From Castor canadensis (Eukaryota > Chordata > Mammalia > Rodentia > Castoridae), in NCBI RefSeq assembly GCF_047511655.1, contig NC_133401.1:15222001-15286000 (forward strand): 64,000 nucleotides of DNA, in the 5' to 3' direction. Numbering within the stretch: the first letter of the stretch is position 1; each line of letters opens with the position of its first letter. The notes beneath the pieces are model-generated. The model saw only the letters and a program-made list of their open reading frames with translations, ran no database searches and was not told where the DNA came from. Positions 21,669 through 43,510 of this stretch are shown one piece after another. Position numbers and translations under genes: made by a program.

Positions 21669-22458
21669 ATCTTTTTGGAAATGTTAGCTTATAAGATTTC
21701 ATAGAGACCTTTTTAACTCCCTGAGGAATTTTTAACACGAATGGATGTTGAATATTGTCAAATGTCTTCTCTGATCTATGGAAACAATCACAAGAATTCA
21801 CACCCAAAAAAGTACACACAGACCCTATATGAAGCTCCAGAATCGGTCTCACGAGTCTGAGTGCGGAAGCCAGAACACTTGTTGGCACTGAAGGTGGGGC
21901 TGGCTGGACATGGCATAAGGAACCTGTTTAGTAGAAGCACTGTATACACTGATCTCAGTGATGATCATACAAGTGTATATAAAACTCAGGAAGCCACAGA
22001 CTTGAGGTCTGATGTGTTATTATACACCAACTGTGTCTCAAGGAAGTACTGTTAGCGTACAAAAATGCTGGCCACAAGCCACTAAACTCATCTCCGGGCC
22101 CACTAACAGCTGCACCCTGCCATTTAATAAGTATTAGTCTGCAGGACCCGTAAGGTGGGAATGAGCCCATGCGTTTAACTTGAATGTCCTCCAGTCCTTA
22201 TAGAACACTTCTGAGGGTGATTTTCCAGAAACTTTTAGATAAACTGAATAGCAAATTTCAAAGATGACTGGTCTCCTTTCTACTCACTTCACAATTACTG
22301 AAAGCATAATATGCTAGCCACTGAAAAGGCAGAGTACATGTGACAATCAGTAAAACCGCTTCCCTCTTGGAACGTATGTCCCACTCGGACAAATGGCACT
22401 TCCAGCTGAGTGCTTTTAGCCATTTTAGCCAACACCAGATCAGACATCCTTCCTGAGT
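21669..22458 (-). other. Probable 3' UTR / downstream region of the KRAB-ZNF gene
   Basis: Unique-looking DNA downstream of the stop codon at 22,846. ATTAAA-type signals occur on the minus strand near 22,121, but the true poly(A) site cannot be chosen from sequence alone. Confidence 0.35.
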
Positions 22459-22491
22459 GTCTCTCTCTCTCTTTCTTTCTTTCTCTCTCTC
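22459..22491. repeat. (CT)n/(CTTT)n microsatellite
   Basis: ctctctctctctttctttct followed by more CT units, directly next to a SINE. Confidence 0.9.
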
Positions 22492-22671
22492 GACTGGGGT
22501 TTGGACCCAAGGCTTCTCTATCACTTGCGCCACACCTCCAGTCAATTTTGCTCTAGTTATTTTGGAGATGAGGTCTTGCCAACTATTTGCCTGGGCTGGT
22601 CTTGAACAATCTCCCAATCTCAGCCTCCCAAGCAGCTAGGATTATAGGCATGAGACACTAGTGCTGGGCAG
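22492..22671 (-). repeat. Composite SINE (ID-like + B1-like)
   Basis: 'ggggtttggacccaaggctt' then 'ttttggagatgaggtcttgc' and 'cctcccaagcagctaggatt'. It lies about 180 bases beyond the stop codon of the zinc-finger gene and so probably within its 3' UTR. Confidence 0.85.
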
Positions 22672-22845
22672 CTCCACCGTTACAAAGCTGCTGTGTAGTG
22701 TGACCCCCCAAACAGTGTACCATGTCCAGCTGTAGTTGTAATACCATCCTTTTTATAAAACAAAATTTTGTCTCCTGTGATAGCTCTGATAATTAGAATA
22801 TTTCAGCATCCATTACAGATATCAAAACATAAAATGTTACAGTGC

Positions 22846-33001
<10,156 letters not shown>

Positions 33002-33324
33002 TTTGTCTTCCTTCTGGGGACAGCTGAGTCTTAGGAAGTCATAATGGGAGAGAGAAAAAAGCCATGAGCGTCTGGTCAATGACACTACTAACCCAAATGG
33101 CTGTTTTATGTGAAACAGCCAGTGTCCCCTCCTCAGGCAGCTGAATTTCAGACAGCACTCGCCCCTTCCGTTGAAGTCCTGGCTCTGAGCCCCATTGCTC
33201 ACAGTGCGCCCCTGACCCGTGTCCTCCTATGGGTCTCAGAGGGTGATTCTGATTGCAGGGAAAGTAAACTACCCGGGTTAAGAGGAATGATCTCTCAATG
33301 GCTCACGCACTGTTATATATAAAC

Positions 33325-33870
33325 TGTGAAGTTCTGGACAAATTATTAATGTCTCCATGCTACAGTTTGTTTGTTTGTTTGGGTGGTTGGTTGGTATTGG
33401 TGGCACTGGGGTTTGAACTCAGGTCCTTGCATTTGCTAGGCAGGCGCTCTACCACTAGAGCTACACCCACAGTCCTTTTTTGCTTTAGCTTATTGTTCAG
33501 ATAGGATCAGAATCCTCCTACCTATGCCTTCTGCATGTCTGGGACCACAGGTACATGCTATCATGCCCAACTTAATGACTTGTTAACTTTTTGTCCAGGC
33601 TGCTCTCCAACCATGATCCTCCCAATCTCTGCCTCCTGAGTAGCTTAGATTACAGGCATGAGCCACCACAATGGTCCCTTCTTTTGGTTTTTGAGACAGG
33701 GTCTCACTACGTAGCTCAGGCTAGCCTCAAACTCTCAATCCTCCTGCCTCAGCCTCCTGACTGCCATGCCTCAATTCTCTCATCTATTAAATGCAGAGAT
33801 TTAACAATGAGAGAGTTAGCAATCTCATAGGATAGTTTTAAGAATCACATGAGTAGGAAGAAAGGGCAAA
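33325..33870 (+). repeat. MIR interrupted by SINEs
   Basis: MIR-like 'ttctggacaaattattaatg' stops at about 33,367 and resumes after the insertion with 'ctcaattctctcatctatta' (33,771). The split shows that the rodent SINE block jumped into an old MIR. Confidence 0.6.
33390..33770 (-). repeat. SINE block: ID + B1 + B1 + B1
   Basis: ID core 'ggggtttgaactcaggtcct' (33,410), two B1 units (ends at about 33,555 and 33,665), and then a better B1 unit 'gagacagggtctcactacgt' (33,695). All are antisense. The last may be a separate insertion. Confidence 0.75.
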
Positions 33871-34094
33871 GAACATTTCTAGGGTACCTTATTCCTTAAC
33901 TGCTAAAAAACAGGTAGTAGTCGGTAACACAAAACCTGTCCTCATAAACAGTTTCTATTAATGGAGCCTTCAGAGACTGTCGCTCTGTTTATGAAAGTCA
34001 TTATTAACTTCTGAAATGTCTGCTGTTCTCTTATAATTTGTCATACTTAATTTGAGGCTATTAATTAAGAGTATATACAGAGGACTGGGGTCTT

Positions 34095-34330
34095 ATGGTA
34101 GCAAAATACGTAACACAGAACTCACTGTCCAAACCATTTTGAAGTGTACAGCTCACTAAGTTCGTTTACATCACTGTGCAGCCATCGCCACTCCTCATCC
34201 ACAGGACCTTTGCATCATCCCGAACCAAAGCTATGGACCACTAAACATAATTCCCACCCCCCAGCTCCTGGTAACTACTCCGTCCCTAGGAATCTGACTA
34301 CATGAATTGTATGTTTTAAAAGATACAAGA
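34095..34330 (+). mobile_element. Old L1 3' UTR fragment (tentative)
   Basis: 'gaagtgtacagctcactaag', 'cagccatcgccactcctcat' and 'ccagctcctggtaactactc' resemble a widespread mammalian L1M 3' sequence. Confidence 0.5.
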
Positions 34331-34379
34331 TCTTGCAAATTTTACTTTGTTAACAACAGAGACTTAAATAAACTTTATT

Positions 34380-34714
34380 GAGACCAAAGATAGTGGCTCA
34401 CACCTGTAGTTCAAGCTTCTTGAGAGATGCAGAACTGGAAGACTGTGGTTTGAGGTCAGCCCACAAACAAGATCCACCCAACCAAAAAGCCAGGTATGGT
34501 GCTGTGAGCCTGTAAGACCAAATACAAGTACATGGGAGGCATAGGTAGGAGGTCTGCAATCCAAGGCGGGTCCCAGGAAAAAGCAGGAGACCCTATCTAA
34601 AAAATAAGTAAATGCAAAGAAAAGGTGGGGGGCTGGGGCGTGGTTCAAATGGTAGAGCACCTGCCTAGCAAGCATAGGCTTTGAGTTCAAACCTCCATAC
34701 CACAAAAAAAAAAG
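34380..34714 (+). repeat. Three-part SINE (B1 + B1 + ID), sense
   Basis: Heads at 34,380 ('gatagtggctcacacctgta') and 34,490 ('gccaggtatggtgctgtgag'). The well-kept ID tail is 'aatggtagagcacctgccta' with 'tttgagttcaaacctccata' and an A-run to 34,712. Confidence 0.85.
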
Positions 34715-34827
34715 AATTTGTTATGGAGATACATTTGTCTCTATAGGATTTATTTAACTATAAATTTGATAATATATTCTTGAAATTAACAAGCTATAGT
34801 AATCATCACAATAATAAAAATAGTAGA

Positions 34828-34942
34828 AGTGGAGCAGTGGTGAACACCTGTAATCCCAGCACTTAGGAGACTGAGAGAGGAGGATTACAAGTTTTAGGCC
34901 AGCTTGGGCTATATAACAAGATGCCCTGTCTCAAAATAATAT
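34828..34942 (+). repeat. B1-like monomer, sense
   Basis: 'aacacctgtaatcccagcac', 'gactgagagaggaggattac', 'gccagcttgggctatataac'. Confidence 0.88.
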
Positions 34943-35074
34943 AACGCAACAAAAATGGCACTGTTGACTTTAAACAAACAGTAAGTTCACGCCAGGGGCC
35001 CTGTGAAGCACTTGGTACACAGCATTTCACTACAGTGCCTCACGCACACCTGTGAAGAAGCCACTGTTACGCCA

Positions 35075-35220
35075 ATTGTGTGACCCTGAGCCAACCACCT
35101 GAACCTCCGTGTCCATCCTGAGCTAGAAAAGGAGAGAGATAGAATGCAAGTCACAGGATTACTGTGGAGAATAAATGAACAAATTTGTGCCGTACCTCTG
35201 GCAAAGTCCCTAGCATTTCA
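35075..35220 (+). repeat. MIR fragment
   Basis: 'gtgaccctgagccaaccacc', 'tgtggagaataaatgaacaa' and 'ggcaaagtccctagcatttc' follow the MIR order. Confidence 0.55.
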
Positions 35221-35699
35221 GGAAGTTCTCACCAGATGAAGAGGACAACTGCTGCACCCATTTCACAAGTGAGATCCAGAGGAGGTGTGGCCCCTGAACC
35301 CAGCTCCACACCAGAGCCAGTATTGGAAACGCTGTCTCCACTGGTTCTAATAAGCAGGTGGGAGTCTAAGGTCTCAGAGGAAGAGATGAGAGCCTGCGAG
35401 CTGGGGAGGTGAGAGTGACCCAGGCACGGAGCGGGGACTCTGAAGACAAAGGACCTGCTTGAGGCAGCAGAGAACTGAGTCGTGGGCGGGAGAGGCTCCG
35501 TGCCCGGCCCACAGCTCTCTGAATACTGGAGTCTCAAGCTCGTTAGTACTCTGTGTGTAAGTTACAACTGGGGATAATAATGGTATCACACTCACTGGCA
35601 CCTGGAAGTGTCTAGCGGCTTAAACATTGAGTGTAAGGCGCTCACATACTCATATGGCTGCTTTATGTGCAACAGACGTTTTCCTGACGCTGTGAGCTG

Positions 35700-36025
35700 A
35701 GCGTTCATGTTGTATCAAAATGCGTAGGTTAAAGCCCTAGCGTGATAGAATAGGCCTCTGGGAGATAATCTAGTCATGAGGGTGGGACCCCCACAATGAG
35801 CTCAGTTTCCTTATGAAAAGAGAAAGTGAGCTAGTCACCTGTCCCCGGGATGAAGACATAAGAAGATGTGTCTGCAAACCAGAAGGACCTCACCAGACAC
35901 TAGGTTTGCTGATGTCTTGAGCTGGTATTTCCCAGCCTCTCCAACTACAAGAGGTAAATGCATGCTGTGTAAGCTTCTAAGTCCACGTTCTTATATTACT
36001 GTAGCCAAAACTGACGAAGGCTCAG
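35700..36025 (+). mobile_element. MaLR-type LTR remnant
   Basis: 'agtcatgagggtgggacccc', 'gaagatgtgtctgcaaacca' and 'cttatattactgtagccaaa' match the MaLR layout with more decay than the 27.5-kb copy. Confidence 0.6.
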
Positions 36026-36204
36026 GGTGCACAGTGTTGACGAGCAGAGTGTGGGCTGAATTCAGATTCCACTGAAACCTTCAGCTGAGGGCCTCTGCAC
36101 AGTCAACAAGTCACCCACCACACGGTGGCCTTAGAGCTCTCAGGGTATAACTGATTCTGAGGGCGGAAATTGACAGGAAAATACCCAGCTTAAGAGATCA
36201 GTAT

Positions 36205-36490
36205 TATACATTGGAGTATTAAGCAGCCATAGAGAAGGGGGGAAATTATGTCACTTGCAGGGAAGGAGATGAATTGGAAATCATTGTTAAGCAAAATAAG
36301 CCATTTTCAGAAAAAATATATCATGTGCAATCTAGATCTAAAAGTAAACAATCAGCTATGAACATACAGAGGAGACTATTTGCTATGGGGGGAGTTGGGG
36401 ACCAATGCCAGGGGGACCACAGACAGTCATGGGTGAGTAAATATGATCAAAGTACATTGTGTACATGCACAAAAATATCATAGTTGAACC
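36205..36490 (+). mobile_element. Old L1 3' end fragment
   Basis: 'ggaaggagatgaattggaaa', 'gttaagcaaaataagccatt' and 'tatgatcaaagtacattgtg' correspond to the end of L1 ORF2 and the start of its 3' UTR. Confidence 0.65.
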
Positions 36491-37032
36491 CCTTATTTTG
36501 TACAAAAAGATATTACCTTTAATGTATTATTTATCACTTAGTAGTAAGCCCTCTTATTTCAGATATAAGAAACCTACTACAACTTTCTTTCCAATCTTGG
36601 AAGAAATCCCTTTCAGAATTTGTGAGCCGCTTTGTTCTGTGTTCGCGTCAGCAATCTCTGCTTGGTGAGTCTGGTAAGGAGGGCCTTCCATCCCCTCTTG
36701 GGGAAAGGGAATTAGTAAATCAACCACTTTTCTTGAAATTAAATATTCAGTCTTATATCCCAAGCACCTATGAACAGTGCCTGTAACAAAGAAAGTAATT
36801 GCTGAGAACTGACCAGAAGAGCAACTGAGCCAACCACTTGACAGACAGTGCTACACTAGGTGGTCCAAGTTTCTTTGAGTTGTAGAATTCTGACACTGAC
36901 CCCAGGTGGGAGAGCAAGTGTTTTAAATCCAAATTTTTCCTGTGGGTCTTCACAACATTTGCTGCCATTGAGCAATGTCAAAGTTATCTTTGGAAAGAAA
37001 AACATCTCTGGATTTTGATTTGATTGATTTTG

Positions 37033-37243
37033 ATTTTTTTTTTTTTTTGCAGTACTGGGGACTGAACTCAGCACCTCATACGTGCTAGCAGGTGCTCTAC
37101 TGTTTGAACCACATCCAGAGCCCTTTTCATTTTTTCTTTAAGGGTCTTGATACCTTTCCCCAGGCTGGCCCCGGAATTTATACTCTTCCTACCTCTGCAT
37201 CCTGAGTGACTAAATTATAGTTGTGTACCACCACACCCAGCTG
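37033..37243 (-). repeat. Composite SINE (ID-like + B1-like)
   Basis: T-run, 'ggggactgaactcagcacct', and a decayed B1 part ending 'tgtaccaccacacccagct'. Confidence 0.8.
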
Positions 37244-37289
37244 GATTTTCTAAAAATACCATCTTAGAAGATGTTTTCTGTACTTCAAA

Positions 37290-37442
37290 GTTGGCTGAGG
37301 CAGGCGGGTCACAAGTTTGAGTATAGCCTGGGCTACCCATGAGACCCTATCTAAAAAGCCAAGTCCAGCAGTGTGGCTCAGTGGTAGATAAGTTGCTTAG
37401 CATGTTCAAGGGCCTGGGTCTGTTCCCCAATGTTGCAAAACC
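37290..37442 (+). repeat. Composite SINE (B1 half + ID), sense
   Basis: 'ggctgaggcaggcgggtcac' and 'gagaccctatctaaaaagcc', then 'agtgtggctcagtggtagat'. The B1 head is truncated. Confidence 0.8.
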
Positions 37443-37639
37443 AAAACAAACATAACAAGGCATACAAAAAGGTAAGAGGATACAGGAGGGACTGTGACAA
37501 AGTAAGATTTTGTCACAGAAGGCTTCTCTTGTATTTGAACAGAAACCTGAACCAAGGGAGACAGACATGCACGTATCTGATATCTAAGATGTGCAATTTA
37601 GCCAGAAGGAAATAGCAAATATTTTTTGTGGAAAAGCCA

Positions 37640-37810
37640 CAAGTCAGTCTACTGATGCTACTCAAATTTTAAAATTCTATGACTCAAATGGGGACCCTGT
37701 GAGGACACAGTTTCCTATGTGCCACCCCCAGAAATTCAAAATCCGAAGATCAAGGATGGGACTAAGAATGTACATTTCTAACAATATCCCAGGTGATGTG
37801 TTGGAGTTAA
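37640..37810 (+). mobile_element. MER5-like hAT fragment (tentative)
   Basis: 'aagaatgtacatttctaaca' and 'atcccaggtgatgtgttgg' are reminiscent of MER5-type elements. The family is from memory. Confidence 0.4.
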
Positions 37811-37829
37811 ATCAGTCAAAAATAGCTCC

Positions 37830-37948
37830 CTAGCTGGGCTTGGTGTACATCTCTATAATCCCAGCACTCAGGAGGTTAAGGCTGGAGGATCTGGAATTCA
37901 AAGCCATCCTGGGCTACAGAGCAAGGCCCTGTCTCAAAAACACAACAA
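37830..37948 (+). repeat. B1-like monomer, sense
   Basis: 'tagctgggcttggtgtacat', 'ataatcccagcactcaggag', 'gccatcctgggctacagagc'. Confidence 0.9.
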
Positions 37949-38197
37949 ATTTCCACCTCTGATCTCTCTATCAACCCTAACAGACTGACTGCCCTTTTAT
38001 ACAAGGGCAAAAACCTAAAGAAGGTAAACACAGACTGCAAGCTTCTTTTTCTCTGATCCTACCAAACAGAATTAGAATCCAGGTTTGTTAGGGCCAGGAG
38101 GACAAAGGTCAACGCTGAGCTCCTGTTATTGCCCACAAGGAAACCCACGCCACTCATGAAAGCCTCTATTATGATCTCAGAAGCTGGCGTTTACGGT

Positions 38198-38385
38198 CAG
38201 ATGCAGTGCCTACTAGGCACTGTTCACATGAATCTTTGTATGTAGCATCTCATCTGATCTTCATGACAACGCTGGAGACTGAGAAGACAATCTTGCCCGA
38301 TTTACAGATAAGGACACTGAACCACAGAAAAGTACCTTGCTCACAGTTACTAGCCAACAGAAAGTCAGGGTTTTCACTCCTAGGA
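38198..38385 (+). repeat. MIR fragment
   Basis: 'gcatctcatctgatcttcat', 'gatttacagataaggacact' and 'ttgctcacagttactagcca' are in MIR order. One of the clearer MIRs in the window. Confidence 0.7.
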
Positions 38386-38560
38386 CAGTGGCTGTCAACT
38401 CTGGCAGCACGTTGGGCTCACAGCAGAACTGAAAGATGCTGAGGGTGTTACCCACAACCAATTACGCCAGACTCTGGAGAGGAGGGATGCTGACATCTGC
38501 ATTTTTACACAAGTCCTCACACCTGCCTCAGACACTGTTCCAGGCAATGAACCCATTCAT
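38386..38560 (+). mobile_element. MER5-like fragment (tentative)
   Basis: Starts 'cagtggctgtcaactctggc', close to the CAGTGGTTCTCAA-type terminal repeat of hAT-Charlie elements. Confidence 0.4.
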
Positions 38561-38914
38561 TTTGACACGTGTCCATGCTCGGAACCCCAGGCAGTGGCTC
38601 TGAAATACTGGTGTGCATCTCTGGTGGAAGGACCAAGATTCCATGTGCTGCTTTGACACCTTTAAGCTCATATCCCAAAAGCCTCGCCAGGAGTCCCCCT
38701 GACCTGTCCAGACATGCTCCCTACCCAGCAGGAAATGCTCCCAAACATCTCAACCCATATGAACCATGGTTTTAGATTCTATACTGGCTGTTTGACATCT
38801 GTAATTCTGAACCTCTCTGTAAGTCTGCTGAATCATGGGGCCAGACTTACAACCAAAGTTATTTACATCTTTCCTGGAAGCAGCATTCACAGACATAAAA
38901 AGACCTACTATTGA

Positions 38915-39132
38915 CTTAGATGTGGTGGAACATGCCTGTAATCCCAGCTATGCAGAAGGCAAAGGTAAGAGGATCACGATCCAAAGCTGGCCCAGACAAA
39001 AGTATGAGAACTTATCTGAAAAACAAACTAAAAGCAAAAAGACTACAGGTGTTGGCTCAAGTAGTAAAGGGCTTGCTGCAAGAGTAAGGCCCTGAGTTCA
39101 ATCCCCAGGACAGCCAAAAAAACAAACAAAAC
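38915..39132 (+). repeat. Composite SINE (B1-like + ID-like), sense
   Basis: 'gatgtggtggaacatgcctg', 'tgagaacttatctgaaaaac', then 'aggccctgagttcaatcccc'. The RNA pol III box sequences are partly eroded. Confidence 0.85.
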
Positions 39133-39689
39133 AAAACTTACTATTACCTAAACTATTGGTCGTTACTGCCTGTTTTCACTTAATACCCAAATAAAGGATC
39201 TTCCCACCAACTTACTTCCTGCACTGCACTCATAAAAGCAAAGTCTCAGCTCCTTCCTGACCCGTGTGGCAGGCTGTGGGCCATGTGTCCCATGCTGTGC
39301 CCCTCATCTCCAGCGGAACTGTAAGTACTACAGACCTTTTTCAATGGTATTAACCTCTCCTTGTCATCACTCAGTCTTCTTCATAAATTAAGAACCAGGC
39401 ACAATTCATTCCACCAGCTGCACCTCAACCAGGTCTTGACGTACAAGGATCCACCTCACTGAGAGCCTGAGATTATCCAAGCAAACCAATCACATCCTCC
39501 CATGGGAACAAGGGTCACTACACAGTCCACCTGCCACAGTCCTGTTGGCTCAATCTATTCCCAGTGGCAACCACTGTGTGGCTCTGCATGGGGTGCAGTG
39601 TCCTCCTCCCTTAAGCGGTGCATATGTGACCAATAAACTGCTCCCAATTTCATCTATGTGGACTGAGAGCACGGCTCATGTCTCTGTTC

Positions 39690-39962
39690 AGGGCAGAATC
39701 GTAGTTCATCTGTGTTGCTCTAACAAAATACTGCAGACTACATCATTCATAAATAATAAAAATTTATTTCTCAGGGCTCTGCACACAGTTCTTGGAAGTC
39801 CAGGTTCAGGGCTCTGACAGGTTGCACGTCTGGGAAGGACCTTCTTATTAAGTCCTCACATGGCAGAAGAGCAGAGAGCCAAACTCTCTCTCAAGGCTCT
39901 TTTATTCATGCATGAGAGCAGAGCCTTCATGACTTAATCACATTCCCCAAGGTCCTACCTCC
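39690..39962 (-). mobile_element. MaLR-type LTR remnant, inverted
   Basis: Reads 'aataaaaatttatttctcag', 'tcctcacatggcagaagagc' and 'catgacttaatcacattccc' on the plus strand. This is the reverse complement of the order in the 27.5-kb LTR. Confidence 0.7.
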
Positions 39963-39977
39963 TCTTCTATTTTTTCT

Positions 39978-40165
39978 TTTTGGCAATACTGGCATTTAAA
40001 CTCAGGGCCTCATACTTGCTCTACTACTTCACCTATGCATTTGGCTATATTTTATTTAGCTTCAGGTAAGATCTCCTGCTTTTTCCCAGGACAGACTTAG
40101 ACCTTGATCCTTAGTAGTTCATCTCCCAAGTAGCTGGGATTACAGATGTGCACCACCATACTGGA
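39978..40165 (-). repeat. Composite SINE (ID-like + B1-like)
   Basis: 'ctggcatttaaactcagggc' and 'caagtagctgggattacaga', with a shortened ID part. Confidence 0.8.
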
Positions 40166-40504
40166 AAGCTGGTAAAGAGAGTAAGATCAAGCTCACTGAA
40201 GGAGTGTAAGTCTTCATTTTTTAAAATTGATCCAGTTTTCACTGATTCCAGTGATTCTGACATGTCCACGGTTCAAGAGTCACTGCATTGTTCTATCTGC
40301 CTTCTGAGGAGCTGACAGAATTGCCCAAGGTCACCCAGGAAGCCCTGGGCAGGGCTAAGTCTGGCACTGAGGTCTCCAGACTACTAGAAACCTCTTCTTC
40401 CCTATAGGATGTCCCCAGAGACTCTGTCACAGGAAACGATAGCAGAGTTGACTACTACCTGCCCCGGGGGCAAATTCTCAGAGTGAAAGGGACACTCCCT
40501 TTAG

Positions 40505-40725
40505 ACCAGTGCTGTCTAAAGAAATATAACGCAAGCTGTATGTGGAATGTAAAATATTCTCACAGCCACATTTCAAAAAGTAAAAAGAAGCAAATGAGCT
40601 TAATTTTAACAATATATTTCCTTTAACCCAATATACCCAAAATGTTATCAGTTCAATTTATAAAATCTGGAGTGTTTTACTTTTGTTCATACTATGTTTT
40701 TGAAATCCATCGTATTTTCCAATGA
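40505..40725 (+). mobile_element. hAT-Charlie-like DNA element (tentative)
   Basis: 'ccagtgctgtctaaagaaat', 'cccaatatacccaaaatgtt' and 'gtttttgaaatccatcgtat' recall a common mammalian hAT element starting CAGTGCTGTCCAATAGAA. Confidence 0.5.
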
Positions 40726-41053
40726 ACTAGTCACATTTGTGTACTCAATTGTCACCATCATGTAACCATCATACATGACAACACACGTGGGGACCTTATT
40801 CAAGCAGCAGAGCCCATACAATCATTCCCCACCCCCCACCCCACCTCCACCCCACCCTGCCCAGGGACTTGTTCAAGATAGCAAATCAACATCAATTATA
40901 GATTTAAACAATGGCTATCCTAGAAACTATTTTGTTCAAATATATATGATAGTACTGAGCTATCAAAAGAAAAATGGAAGGAAGGAATACTTAAAATATA
41001 CCTTTACCCCTCAATAACTTGTTGCCTTTGTGTGCGTGCATGTGTGCATTCAT

Positions 41054-41150
41054 ATGTGTGTGTGTGTGTGTTGGACAGGGGAAGGAAGACAAGGGGGAGG
41101 GAAGGGAAGGAAAAAGGAGGGAAAGGATGGGAAGAAAGGGAGAGGAGAAG
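41054..41150. repeat. (TG)n and adjacent purine tract
   Basis: About nine TG units, then roughly 70 bases that are almost all A/G (ggaagacaagggggagggaa and on). Confidence 0.9.
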
Positions 41151-41309
41151 GGTTGGTTTTATGTCAGTGGCAAGTGCACCTCCAAAGAAGCAAAGAAAAG
41201 TCACCATCTTCCTTCTGCCAACTGCAACCCTTTCTATCTTTCTCACATAAATATTGTCCTAGGTGTCAAGAGTGAAAACCTAAGAGTTGCTGTTTACATC
41301 TCTTACCAG

Positions 41310-41578
41310 CTGAATTATGTCTCCTCCCAAATTCCTATGGTGAAATCCTAACTCTCAGTGTCTCAGAATATAACTGCATTTGGAAATAGTGCCTTTAAAG
41401 AAGTGATTATGTAAATACACAGAGGGACAGCAGACAGGTTCTGACACAGAAGAAACCAAAGCTCCTGACACCTTGATCTTGACCTTCTAGCCTCCCAAAA
41501 TGTAAGAAAAGAAATTTCTGTTATTTAAACTGCCCAATCTGTGGTCCTTTGTTACAGCAGTCTAGCAAATGAACACAA
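41310..41578 (+). mobile_element. MaLR/ERVL-type LTR remnant
   Basis: 'gaattatgtctcctcccaaa', 'gtgattatgtaaatacacag' and 'ccttgatcttgaccttctag', ending 'cctttgttacagcagtctag'. Confidence 0.65.
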
Positions 41579-42224
41579 TCTCCTTTCCTTCAATCTTCAT
41601 ATATAAATAATTGATGATAATTAATTTTTAGCCCTAGTGATTCACATTTGAGTCTGCCTTAAAATACTTAAGGAAAAAAGGGGGGGAAGAGAAAAGCACA
41701 AGACTAGCAAGAATGGAAGGAAGATGACCATCACATAGGCGTTCATCAATTATCCTTTGAATATGTTTGGAAATATTCATAATAAAGAACAAAGGAAGTA
41801 AAAACTCCCCATGAATAGTGTGATAACAATTTCATAAAATACAAATACACATTAAAAACTGCCAACAGAAATGCATTTAAATGTTAATAATTAGCATCCT
41901 GGAGCTATGGGTTTCTCTTTACGTATTTCTGTAATTCCAGAATTCTTTACAAAGAACACGCATTTTCATGATCAGAACTACACATTACTGTTTAAAATTA
42001 TGTTTAATGAAAATGCATTATTTTTTATAGAAAAGTCCAACCTCACTGACTTTGCTTTCAAAATCCTCTATAATAAAATTCCAACCTCCCCTCCCAAATG
42101 TGAACCCAAATAACTCCTCTGCAGCTGGTGTCTTCTAGTTGAATATGTTTTTCTATTTTTATTTCCTCATCAAATTTTGGAATTCTAAACTATGTGACCA
42201 CGGATACCCCAAGATAAGCCCAGC

Positions 42225-42395
42225 ACGCAAATGCCACTGCTCTTCTAGCATGATGACATAGGACAGGTAACTTACGCTCTTCCTGTCTCCACATCCTCTT
42301 CTGTAAAATAAGAGAAATAACAGGAACCATGCCACAGAGCCTTTGCAAGGGTTAAATATGTTAATTTTCATAAAGCCCTGATAATACTAATTAGT
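42225..42395 (+). repeat. MIR fragment
   Basis: 'gacaggtaacttacgctctt', 'tcttctgtaaaataagagaa' and 'gcaagggttaaatatgttaa' match the MIR tail half. Confidence 0.65.
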
Positions 42396-42712
42396 ACTCA
42401 ATGTTTAACTATTATAACTATTAATCATGACATAGTTTCCCAATTATTCCATGCTTTGGTAGCAAAAATATATGCTAGTGGAAGAAAAACCTACTTCCAC
42501 CGGGAACAGGAAAGGAAGATTAATGCAAGTCCTGTCTCAGTGGGCGCCACTGCCAGAACCTCTCTGTGGCCTTCTTTCAGAAGTCAGGGCAGGGGGGAAA
42601 AAAGGGGGGGTCAAGGAGTCTGGAACTTGTCAACGGTTCTGGAAAATCCACAGAGGATATACCCAGCCTCCATGTGTGAGTGATGCACGCTGTCTTTAAA
42701 AAAGAGATGAGG

Positions 42713-42930
42713 GGCTGGACGTGGTGGTTCACATCTGTAACCCCCGCTAAGCAGGAGGCGGAGGTGGGAGAATCATCACAGGCGGCCAGCACTAGCAAAA
42801 GCATGAGACCCTGTGTGAAAAATAACTAAAGCAAAAGGGGCTGGGGTGTGGCTCATGTGGCAGAGCACCTGCCTAAAGAGCACAAGGCCCTGAGCTCAAA
42901 TCCCAGTACCACCAAAAAGAAAAAAAAGAG
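42713..42930 (+). repeat. Composite SINE (B1-like + ID-like), sense
   Basis: 'ggacgtggtggttcacatct', 'tgagaccctgtgtgaaaaat', then 'atgtggcagagcacctgcct' and 'aaatcccagtaccaccaaaa'. A two-part copy in good condition. Confidence 0.9.
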
Positions 42931-43407
42931 AAAGAAAAACGTTTGAAGTAGCCAGGAGCAGCCTCCTTTCATTCCAAAGAGAGCCGGTGGTAAAAGGGAT
43001 AGTTCTCTGGTTACCGTAATAGTTCTAATAGAAGCGACTACCACCTCGCCTCATCCTGGCACCACTGTAGCATTTGACTTAGACTCTGTCATTGATTCTG
43101 AAAGCAAATATGTTGTTATATTTCACAGAAGAGGAAACTAAAGAAAGACATCGCTACGAAGCGACAGAGCGTGAGGAAGCTGGGGGACCCTTGCGTCGCT
43201 CAAGCACTTGCGGGGTCCAGGTCCGCCTCCCACCTGGGGACTCCCGCACCGCCTCAAAAGCAGGGAAAGACAAGCGGCCGCCCATCCACCTCCCCTTTCG
43301 TCGCCAGTTGCAGCACTTCTTCGCGGTGACCCAGGGGTGGACCTCTCTGGTTCTACGACCAGGTGATAAAAGTTAAAAGAGGTCTCAGGGTCCCCAAATC
43401 CACTCAC

Positions 43408-43480
43408 CTCCGGCAGAGGAACGCAGGCCGCTATCTTAAATCCCTGCAGCGGAAGTACCCGAGTTATGTGGGACTCCAAA
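43408..43480 (-). other. ZNF229: Untranslated exon 1 of the KRAB-ZNF gene
   Basis: The minus-strand donor CCGGAG|GTGAGT is perfect and sits at the edge of the CpG region. The exon has no ATG before the donor. The start site is placed near the ZNF143-type motif and is approximate. Confidence 0.75.
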
Positions 43481-43505
43481 ACTACATTTCCCAGGATCCC
43501 ATGCA
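43481..43505 (+). promoter_or_regulatory. ZNF143-type site 1
   Basis: ACTACATTTCCCAGGATCCC, then ATGCA. It has the ACTACA..TCCCAG core, though the usual spacing to ATGC is stretched. Confidence 0.75.
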
Positions 43506-43510
43506 GTAGG

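Noticed and set aside
41004-41351. Several frames in the TG/purine tract
   Set aside because: Low-complexity sequence is open in all frames.
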